From: Methylocaldum marinum
Lineage (GTDB): Bacteria > Pseudomonadota > Gammaproteobacteria > Methylococcales > Methylococcaceae
Assembly (NCBI RefSeq): GCF_003584645.1
Contig: NZ_AP017928.1
Location: 4,726,833 to 4,790,832, forward strand
Reading direction: 5' to 3'
DNA: 64,000 bases
The first letter of the stretch is position 1, and every line of letters begins with the position of its first letter. Of the stretch, positions 36,314 through 42,916 are shown in pieces. Below the pieces are notes generated by a model. It saw only the letters and a list, made by a program, of their open reading frames with translations, had not been told where the DNA came from and ran no database searches. The position numbers and the translations under genes were made by a program.

Positions 36314-36460
36314 TTAACCGAACCGTAAAGGGGAGCCGGTTTGATGGAGCAACAGCATTAGTCCGCCATCGGAACGGATCGCTTCACCCTGAAAATTGAT
36401 TTCGATCAGCCGTCGCCCCGGGGGCTCCCAAATCATCTCATCGCTGGTCGCCGGCACAGT
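36314..36460 (-). pseudogene. IS1380-like transposase N-terminal remnant
   Basis: A minus-strand frame reading PPGRRLIEINFQGEAIRSDGGLMLL resembles the N-terminus of IS1380-type transposases, where the DGG or DAG step begins the DDE fold. It stops within 15 residues of that motif and nothing of the catalytic core remains. It lies in the 1-kb space between peptide genes 2 and 3. Confidence 0.5.
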
Positions 36461-37238
36461 CCGGCATGGGCTCAGTCCTCGACAGAATCTGTGTCGCAAG
36501 CTGATTTTGTGCTTGTCTCAAGGCTATGCCGCCTCTTGTGGCGAGATATCCGGGCTAGCGTGTTCGTATCCTGCTCATTCATTCCGATAACCTGGATTTC
36601 TTATCCGGCCGTCAATGCTTTCCGATATGAGTCGCGACGCAAGTTCGTATCAAGAATGAAAATCCGCGAATACTCTTCAAATATTTGAAAAGACAATCTG
36701 TTTTATACCAATAATGGATGCCCGAAGCAGAAGTCTAACAAATTTGTAAATACGGATTAGAGGCGCCGGCCTCACACCGTGATGCGCCGGTCCGATCGAT
36801 CGTTTCCGACTAGCCTTGAAATCTCAGAAAAGTAACATCCAAGAGATAACAGAATCCTCTTTTGTTTATACCTGAATGATCTTGATCGAAATGCTCGATA
36901 TTACCGATCGATTGGTACTATCGAATAAAACCGATATCCATGGCGATTAGATCGGAGGCGATGATATTTCTTAACACACAATGGATATTTCGGGAAAGAG
37001 ATGTTTCGTCTTGCTCACTCGGTTTACAACGGAGATAAATGTGGCCGGTCCATACCTCGGATTGCCCGCGCCGGCTACGATTTTCAAAAACGTACATTTT
37101 CGGGTTCCACATTCGCCTATAGGGGGTATCCAATCCCGGTTATTCTGCTGAGGGTGGCATGGTGTCAGCATCGTGGCAATAAAAAAGTCCTTCAAAAACA
37201 ATCCCCGAATGACTGAGGCCCGGCGTCCGGCTCGAAAG
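36461..37238. other. AT-rich upstream region of peptide gene 3
   Basis: About 780 bases with no supported gene. It contains the GTAC-type palindrome at 37087-37100, and the 37010-37200 part resembles the region before peptide gene 2. Confidence 0.5.
37087..37100. promoter_or_regulatory. Putative enhancer palindrome 3
   Basis: AAAACGTACATTTT, then CGGG. It is a near palindrome around GTAC, about 140 bases upstream of the -24/-12 element at 37239. Confidence 0.6.
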
Positions 37239-37254
37239 TGGCACGAGCTCTGCA
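37239..37254 (+). promoter_or_regulatory. Sigma-54 promoter of peptide gene 3
   Basis: TGGCACGAGCTCTGCA, identical to the promoter of peptide gene 1. Confidence 0.8.
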
Positions 37255-37538
37255 ATAGGGTAAGTGGTCGCAAGGATGCGGCCCGATCAAAATGGAGTTT
37301 GAGAAACGTGAGCTTGCTTCGTGCCGTTCGGACAATACGGCGCGACGCTAAGGGAAGAGTTGATTCAGCAAGACCTAGAAAGGAGTTCGATTATGAAATC
37401 GTATGCATTGGCTGCTGTGTTGTCGTCGCTTATGGTTGCCGGTCCCGCGTTGGCCGACAATGATTTTCGTGCGTTGGGGCAGGTGTCCAGCCTGAAGCCG
37501 ATGACCGAAAGCCAGCTCGCGGCCGTCGAAGGCGGGCA
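37239..37538 (+). repeat. 300-bp repeat unit, copy 3
   Basis: Third copy of the promoter-UTR-leader unit. A small difference follows the promoter (GGTAAGTGG instead of GGTTTTTTGG), and the rest is nearly identical. Confidence 0.85.
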
Positions 37539-37683
37539 GTCATGCTCGGGCGTTCTGGCCCTCGCCAACACGTGTCTTAATGTGGCTGTGCCCACGATAG
37601 CGGCATACAACGTGAGCTTGCTCGGGTTGCTGGGAACAACAGGCCAGACCGTATGGCAATCCACTTACCAGAGCATTCAATAA
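37393..37683 (+). CDS. Secreted double-glycine peptide precursor 3
   Basis: 96 residues from ATG 37393, with AAAGGAG upstream. The 48-residue signal peptide plus GG leader is the same as in precursors 1 and 2. The mature part QSCSGVLALANTCLNVAVPTI keeps both cysteines (C-x9-C) and continues hydrophobic to TYQSIQ. It has its own promoter and terminator. Confidence 0.85.
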   Translation: MKSYALAAVLSSLMVAGPALADNDFRALGQVSSLKPMTESQLAAVEGGQSCSGVLALANTCLNVAVPTIAAYNVSLLGLLGTTGQTVWQSTYQSIQ

Positions 37684-37729
37684 CGACAGGCTCGGTGCCC
37701 CGATGGAACCCTGATTAGGGCCGAAAAAA

Positions 37730-37756
37730 GGGGGGCGTTCGGTCGCCCCCCGTCTT
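37730..37756 (+). terminator. Intrinsic terminator after peptide gene 3
   Basis: GGGGGGCG-N6-CGCCCCCC, a perfect stem preceded by A6 and followed by GTCTTCT. Confidence 0.75.
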
Positions 37757-38018
37757 CTCAGGACAGCCCTACGAGCCGGATCGGCCGTGAGCATGCGTAC
37801 GATCGGGTGGTCGGACCGAAAATGGCGCTCGGCGTTCGATGCGAGCGAAAAAGGTAAGTTGCTTCGTTCCGTAGAGAGGCTGCTGTAGGCCGCCGGTCCG
37901 CATCCGATCGTAACCGGGCCGTGGCGGAGTCTGCGATACCCGGCCTATCTCGAGGTGAACTTGCTGGGGCACGATGTCGTCGAAGAAGAGTCATTCATGT
38001 AAGAGAAGGAGTTCGATC

Positions 38019-38300
38019 ATGAAATCATTCGCGTTGGCTGCAGTACTGTCGTCGCTTATGGTTGCCGGTCCCGCGTTGGCCGACAACGATTTTCGTGCAT
38101 TGGGACAGGTGTCCAGCCTAAAACCCATGAGCGAAGCTCAACTCGAAGCGGTCGAAGGTGGTCAAGCGTGTTCCGGGTTTTTCAGCATTGGAAACGCATG
38201 TCTCAATGTGGCTCTCCCCACGATAACCGCTGTTAATCTGGGCGTGCTGGGATCCGCTGTCCAGGGTGTCGTACAGGTTACGGAGCAGAGCATCCACTAA
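38019..38300 (+). CDS. Secreted double-glycine peptide precursor 4 (divergent copy)
   Basis: 93 residues from ATG 38019, with AAGGAG upstream. The leader differs slightly (MKSFALAAV, LKPMSEAQLEAVEGG) but keeps the signal peptide and the GG at 47-48. The mature part QACSGFFSIGNACLNVALPTI has both cysteines, and the tail is VTEQSIH. Its upstream region is unrelated to the 300-bp units, and I find no good -24/-12 promoter, so it may be regulated differently. It is the oldest copy by sequence. Confidence 0.85.
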   Translation: MKSFALAAVLSSLMVAGPALADNDFRALGQVSSLKPMSEAQLEAVEGGQACSGFFSIGNACLNVALPTITAVNLGVLGSAVQGVVQVTEQSIH

Positions 38301-38354
38301 CGGCAGACCCAGGTGCCCGATGAGATCGGAATCCTGATTAAAGCCGGATCACGG

Positions 38355-38387
38355 GCGGGGGGGCGTTCAGTCGCTTCCCCGCTTTTT
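38355..38387 (+). terminator. Terminator after peptide gene 4
   Basis: GCGGGG and CCCCGC arms with further pairing inside, followed by TTTTT. Confidence 0.7.
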
Positions 38388-38488
38388 CGATGACACGCTT
38401 GCAGGACAGGAAAGAGCGGCAAGCATCCAGTCGATAGTCTGCAGTGCTTCCATAGGACACGATCGTCTTGAAAATCATGGAGAGGCCT

Positions 38489-38851
38489 ATGAAAACCACG
38501 TTTACACGCGGTGGCTTGACATTGTTTGCGCTGTTGTCCACGGCCCTGGCCCATGCCGAATCCGATTTTTATGCGATGGATGCCTTGTTCCATCAAGGAG
38601 TCGTTGCCAGCACCGATCGCCTGGGCGATATCGCCCTCGACCGGATCGAGGGCGGACTTGATACCGGCGATATGGAGGCTTTGACCCAGGTTTACCTGGT
38701 ACAAGCCGCTGCCCTTCAAACCGCTGCGAACACGACAGCGGCCAACGGCAGCATCAGTCAGAATCAGTTGGACAGCACGATGTCGCTGACTCAGGTTTGT
38801 GAATCGACGTGTATGCAAAGCGCGAGAGTGACGACTCTTTCCCACAATTAA
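38489..38851 (+). CDS. Secreted double-glycine protein 5, adjacent to the C39 peptidase
   Basis: 120 residues from ATG 38489, with GAGAGG upstream. It has a signal peptide ending ALAHA (about residue 23), a short acidic region and the leader-like LGDIALDRIEGG with GG at 55-56. The predicted mature part is about 64 residues, Ala/Thr/Gln-rich, ending with QVCESTCMQ and a Ser/Thr tail. It is unrelated in sequence to peptides 1-4 except for the signal-plus-GG design. It lies 44 bases before the C39 peptidase gene, so the two are probably one transcript. It could be a second substrate or an accessory subunit. Confidence 0.75.
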   Translation: MKTTFTRGGLTLFALLSTALAHAESDFYAMDALFHQGVVASTDRLGDIALDRIEGGLDTGDMEALTQVYLVQAAALQTAANTTAANGSISQNQLDSTMSLTQVCESTCMQSARVTTLSHN

Positions 38852-38895
38852 TGATATAAAAAGCATCCAAAGCTATTTGGAAAAAGGGAAAGGGA

Positions 38896-39600
38896 ATGAA
38901 AAACAAGAGTGGCCGGATTCTGTTGGGAGCGATGCTGTGCACTTTGATGGCACACGCGGTTGTGGCCGAGCCGATTTCGGCGCCGGCGGTAACGCGGCAC
39001 ACCCTAGTCGAACTCCGGGATCGCGCAGTCGTCAAACAAAAGCTCGATTACTCCTGCGGCGCCGCGGCGCTGGCGACTCTCCTGCGGTACTACTATGGCG
39101 AGGATACTTCCGAGCAGGAGATCCTGAACCGCCTGACTTCGATTTTGGCGAATTTGACCCAGGAGCAGTGGGCCCATAAAAAGCGAATCGGATTTTCGCT
39201 GCTCGATCTGAAAAAAGTGGCCGAGCAAAAAGGCTACCGGGCGGCGGGATTCGAGTTGACGATCGATCAGTTAAAACTTTTGGCGGCGCCCGTTCTGATT
39301 TATGTACACCCGTTCGGCTATCACCACTTCGCCGTCCTTCGAGGCATTGCCGGAGACCGGGTCTATCTTGCCGATCCCGGGCGCGGTAATCTGCGCATGA
39401 GTCTGTCGCGTTTTCAGGACGAATACGGCGGCGTCATTTTCGTTCTCGGAAGACCGGGGGAGGAGAGCCTGGTGTCTTATCCGCTCGCGCTCGGACGACG
39501 TACCGACTATCCGGAAGTGCGGCTACGGGATTTTGCCGAGCGCGGCGATGTCGTGGCCGGTTCGGTGACCAATCTGACGGTCCGGATCCGTCCGCAATAG
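38896..39600 (+). CDS. Stand-alone periplasmic C39-type cysteine peptidase (FapD-like)
   Basis: 234 residues. A signal peptide (to about AVVA, residue 24) is followed by the C39 catalytic domain: Gln48 and Cys54 in VKQKLDYSCGAAALATLL, His145 in GYHHFAVLRG, and Asp161 in YLADPGRGN. C39 enzymes cut after double-glycine leaders. They are usually the N-terminal domain of ABC exporters, but this one has no ATPase or membrane domain and carries its own Sec signal. That is the FapD arrangement. It should act in the periplasm on the GG precursors encoded just upstream. About 40 residues beyond the peptidase core are unassigned. Confidence 0.88.
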   Translation: MKNKSGRILLGAMLCTLMAHAVVAEPISAPAVTRHTLVELRDRAVVKQKLDYSCGAAALATLLRYYYGEDTSEQEILNRLTSILANLTQEQWAHKKRIGFSLLDLKKVAEQKGYRAAGFELTIDQLKLLAAPVLIYVHPFGYHHFAVLRGIAGDRVYLADPGRGNLRMSLSRFQDEYGGVIFVLGRPGEESLVSYPLALGRRTDYPEVRLRDFAERGDVVAGSVTNLTVRIRPQ

Positions 39601-39655
39601 TCGGATCATCCGCCTCGGCTCGGGTTCTTGGAGCTCATCTGCGGACGGCGGGGAG

Positions 39656-40150
39656 TTACGGGTGTTGTTTGGGAAACTCTAAAAACACCAGTCGGCCGCT
39701 GCCTTCCATGACATAAGCCCAGGCATCGACCGCGAACTCGATCGCTGCGACGCCGCAGGTGGGGAGTTGGCCTACACCTTCGCCGGTGAGCCGAGCGACC
39801 AATTCGCTGAGGTGAGGGTTATGGCCGATCAGGTAAGCCCGATGATGCACATCATCAAGTGACCGAATCAATTCGAATAAACGCGAAGCCTCCTGCAGAT
39901 AAACGGAGTCGTACATGGCGATTCGGTTGCTGTCATAACCTACGGCTTCCGCAATCCGTTCAGCGGTCTCGGCGGCTCGTCTCGCCGGGCTGCTTACGAT
40001 CACATCCGGTTCGACTCCTCGCGCTTTCAGTACACCTCCCATGAGCAGCGCGTCGCGTTTGCCTCGGTCGTTCAAGGGGCGGTCTATGTCGCCTAGAGAC
40101 GTCGTTGCCGGCTCCGCTTTTGCATGGCGGATGATGATTAGGTTTTTCAT
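39656..40150 (-). CDS. sixA: SixA-like phosphohistidine phosphatase
   Basis: 164 residues from ATG 40150. The histidine-phosphatase signature LIIIRHAKAEPATTSLGD opens the protein; VSSPARRAAETAERIAEA, then YLIGHNPHLSELVARLTGEG with the second catalytic His, complete it. SixA removes phosphate from histidines in phosphorelay or PTS proteins. It is a single-gene unit, convergent with the peptidase gene. Confidence 0.88.
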   Translation of the reverse strand: MKNLIIIRHAKAEPATTSLGDIDRPLNDRGKRDALLMGGVLKARGVEPDVIVSSPARRAAETAERIAEAVGYDSNRIAMYDSVYLQEASRLFELIRSLDDVHHRAYLIGHNPHLSELVARLTGEGVGQLPTCGVAAIEFAVDAWAYVMEGSGRLVFLEFPKQHP

Positions 40151-40807
40151 AACGGGACCGCTCGCAATTTTTGACAAACTCGAGCGCGACATTTTCAGGA
40201 ATCGATGTTGTTTTCACAAGGAGCGGAAAGCCGCCGTGCTATCCGCGGAAAGGCCTGCATAGCGCATCGATGCGAAGATTTTCCGGCGGGTTATACTATG
40301 GTTCAGCCTAGAAACATAAGTTGACCGCTGAGATGAACTAGAAAGGCCCGATGAATCCCGATTTTCCTTTGGTCTCCGGAACTCACCGGCTGGCTGAAGC
40401 CAGGTACCCGATGGTACCGTGGCCGTGCGATCCGGCGACGATGCTCAAAATTGCTTTACCAGTTTCCCCGTCCGTCTGCCGTTTCTAGGCTTAACAGCGT
40501 GTTATCTTCCTCTTCTGTGATCCCAACAAGATCGGCTGAGTCGTGTTTGAAGCAGTTCGTTCTTCTTGCTGCACGCCGGTTCCGCAAGCGAGCCGTGGTT
40601 CGCGGTCACGAGGCTGACTCATATAAGGCAGTCACGGCGTGCTCGCCATGTAGTAATGCCTTGACAATACTGTGGGTTTTGCTATTTAGGGATAATTTGC
40701 CCGGGATTCGGTGTTCGGATCGGAAAGAGAATTGCATGTAAATATCCGGATCGAGCGTGGTCCTTAGCACGAAATTTGATTATTGAGTCTCCGAGGAAAA
40801 ATACACT
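40151..40807. other. Intergenic region upstream of mdoG
   Basis: About 650 bases. One open frame (40451-40741) has no family resemblance or good start, and I do not accept it. A plausible promoter lies near the right end. Confidence 0.5.
40661..40688 (+). promoter_or_regulatory. Possible sigma-70 promoter for mdoG
   Basis: TTGACA (40661-40666), 16-base spacer, TATTTA (40683-40688), about 120 bases before the mdoG start. Confidence 0.4.
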
Positions 40808-42406
40808 GTGAGCTTTCGAAGCAGGTTCGTCGTCCTTTTGTCTTTGTTATATTTGCATGCTGTTCCGGCCGAGCCTGCCAAGCCGGCGCCCGCACCCTCA
40901 CCTCCGCCGGCCGAGGTTCCGGCACACAAGCCGCCCGATGCGCCTCCTGCCGAAAAGCCGCCGGTCAAGCCGTTCGAGTTCGCGGACGTCGAGCAGAAGG
41001 CCAAGGAATTGGCACGCAAGCCCTATTCCCGCGATGAATCCGGGATGCCAGAGTTCCTGACCAATCTGGACTACGATCAATATCGCGATATTCGGTATAA
41101 ACCCGAAAAGGCCCTCTGGCGCGACGAGAATTTACCCTTTCAGATCCAGGCTTTCCATCGCGGTTTCATGTTCAAGGACCGCGTGATCATCAATATCGTC
41201 GACCACGGGAGCTCGACGCGGCTCGCCTACTCCCCGGAACTGTTCGACTTCGGCAAGAATCAGTTTCCGAACCCGCTTCCCGCGGATCTCGGATTCGCCG
41301 GCCTGCGGTTCCATCATCCCTTGCGAAAGGACGACATCTTCGACGAGATGGCCGTTTTCCTGGGCGCCAGTTATTTCCGGGCGGTTGGGCTAGGGCAGCA
41401 GTACGGCTTGTCCGCACGCGGGCTGGCTATCGATACCGGTTTGCCGAAGGCGGAGGAGTTCCCGATCTTCAAGGAGTTCTGGATCGAAAAGCCGGCCAAG
41501 GACGCGAGCTCGCTCACGATATACGCTTTGATGGACAGTCAGAGGGTAAGCGGTGCGTATCGTTTCGTCGTGCGTCCCGGCCTGGATCTGACCATGGACG
41601 TGACCAGCCATCTCTATTTTCGCCAGGAGATAGAACGGGTCGGAATCGCGCCGTTGACCAGCATGTTCTTTCACGGCGAGAACACCGATCGGTTCATCGA
41701 TGATTTCCGCCCGGAGGTACACGATTCCGACGGCTTGCTGATCGGAAGAAGCTCTGGCGAATGGGTGTGGCGTCCCTTGAACAATCCGCGCCAGCTTCGC
41801 ATCAGCGTCTTCAGAGACGAAAAGCCCGTGGGTTTCGGCTTGATGCAGAGGGATCGAAATTTCGACCATTACCAGGATCTGGAATCCAGTTACAACCGGC
41901 GGCCGAGCGCCTGGATCGAAGTTTTGGGGGAATGGGGGCCGGGTGCGGTTTATTTGATTGAAATCCCGAGCGACGCGGAGAAATACGATAACATCGTCTC
42001 CTTTTGGGTGCCCGACCAACCGACCGGAGAAGGCAAGGAATACACCTACAGCTATCGCCTGCATTTCGAATTGGACGAATTTACCGCTCCCGGCGGCGGC
42101 AAGGTCGCCGCCACGCGCGTGGGTGCGGCGATTCCGGACAACACCCATCGCAAATTCGTCGTCGAATTCTCGAGCCCGACACTCAAGCTGCTTAGCGAAA
42201 AGGCCGTAGTGGAAGCCGAAGTGAGCGCTTCGGCCGGTAAGATTACCAATACCGTGGTTCAGAAAAACGGCGAAAATGATCGGTGGCGTTTGACCTTTGA
42301 TTTGGAGCCCGAAAAGGATAAGGACCCCGTCGAGTTGCGAGCGATGTTGAAATCCGGAAAGGATGCACTCACCGAGACATGGGTTTATCAGTGGAATCGT
42401 CAATGA
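40808..42406 (+). CDS. mdoG: Glucan biosynthesis periplasmic protein MdoG/OpgG
   Basis: 532 residues from GTG 40808 (CCGAGG upstream). A signal peptide (to about AVPA) is followed by a Pro-rich stretch of about 40 residues and then the OpgG body: FEFADVEQKAKELARKPY, FLTNLDYDQYRDIRYKP, FLGASYFRAVGLGQQYGLSARG and FHGENTD. It works with the membrane glucosyltransferase MdoH to make osmoregulated periplasmic glucans, backbone or branching. The Pro-rich linker is longer than in E. coli. It is translationally coupled to the next small gene. Confidence 0.92.
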   Translation: MSFRSRFVVLLSLLYLHAVPAEPAKPAPAPSPPPAEVPAHKPPDAPPAEKPPVKPFEFADVEQKAKELARKPYSRDESGMPEFLTNLDYDQYRDIRYKPEKALWRDENLPFQIQAFHRGFMFKDRVIINIVDHGSSTRLAYSPELFDFGKNQFPNPLPADLGFAGLRFHHPLRKDDIFDEMAVFLGASYFRAVGLGQQYGLSARGLAIDTGLPKAEEFPIFKEFWIEKPAKDASSLTIYALMDSQRVSGAYRFVVRPGLDLTMDVTSHLYFRQEIERVGIAPLTSMFFHGENTDRFIDDFRPEVHDSDGLLIGRSSGEWVWRPLNNPRQLRISVFRDEKPVGFGLMQRDRNFDHYQDLESSYNRRPSAWIEVLGEWGPGAVYLIEIPSDAEKYDNIVSFWVPDQPTGEGKEYTYSYRLHFELDEFTAPGGGKVAATRVGAAIPDNTHRKFVVEFSSPTLKLLSEKAVVEAEVSASAGKITNTVVQKNGENDRWRLTFDLEPEKDKDPVELRAMLKSGKDALTETWVYQWNRQ

Positions 42407-42903
42407 GTCAACTACGAATTTTGGAAAAGATGTCAACGACCGGCGATGCGGACTCCGCTCTCCAGGTGTGGCCTCCCGGGATCAAGGAGAGGGTCCTGGA
42501 CTATTTGCGGAGTCTCGGACTGTCCCGGCAGGATCTTGTCGAGGGTTTGGCCGAGGACTGCCTAAACCGGGCCCGGCGCCGGGTCGGGCGCGGAGCCTCC
42601 GAGGAATTGCTGAAGCGTGCGATAGAAGAGGCTCAGCGCCGTTTCGACCATGCTCTGGCGCGCGCCATGCGCTTGTCTCCGTCCAGGGATCCCCATCCGG
42701 TGGCAGCGGCGCGCGCAGCCTTGCTTCTGACCGGTTGTCCATCGGCCAGCGATGCCTTGTTCGGAAATCCGGATTCGCCGTCCGATGCGGCTGAAATGCT
42801 GAAAGAAATCCTGCCCCGGCCTACACCTCCCGAGGAGCCGGTTCCCATGGCCGAGCAGCCGCTCAGATTCTGGCTGTTCAAATCGACCCATCAACGCAGT
42901 TAA
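42403..42903 (+). CDS. Uncharacterised small protein between mdoG and mdoH
   Basis: 166 residues from ATG 42403, whose ATGA overlaps the mdoG stop. It is soluble, helical and Arg/Glu-rich, with RVLDYLRSLGLSRQDLVEGL and RRFDHALARAMRLSP, and a Pro-rich tail ending FWLFKSTHQ. There is no signal peptide and no domain I recognise. Tight coupling between mdoG and mdoH suggests a cytoplasmic accessory of glucan synthesis, but this is context only. Confidence 0.75.
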   Translation: MSQLRILEKMSTTGDADSALQVWPPGIKERVLDYLRSLGLSRQDLVEGLAEDCLNRARRRVGRGASEELLKRAIEEAQRRFDHALARAMRLSPSRDPHPVAAARAALLLTGCPSASDALFGNPDSPSDAAEMLKEILPRPTPPEEPVPMAEQPLRFWLFKSTHQRS

Positions 42904-42916
42904 TTCCTTGTCAATT

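Noticed and set aside
34571..37538. The regular repeats as a CRISPR or phase-variable promoter array
   Set aside because: Units are 300 bp, spaced over 1 kb apart and each codes for a peptide leader. There are no short spaced repeats and no recombinase.
37950..37985. GGGGCACGATGTCGTC as a sigma-54 promoter for peptide 4
   Set aside because: There is no GC at the required distance, so it does not meet the consensus.
38381..38400. TGACACGCTTGCA as a sigma-54 promoter for protein 5
   Set aside because: The -24 and -12 halves are too close (GG to GC spacing is wrong).
40451..40741. 96-codon open frame before mdoG
   Set aside because: No Shine-Dalgarno or family resemblance, and it overlaps the likely mdoG promoter.
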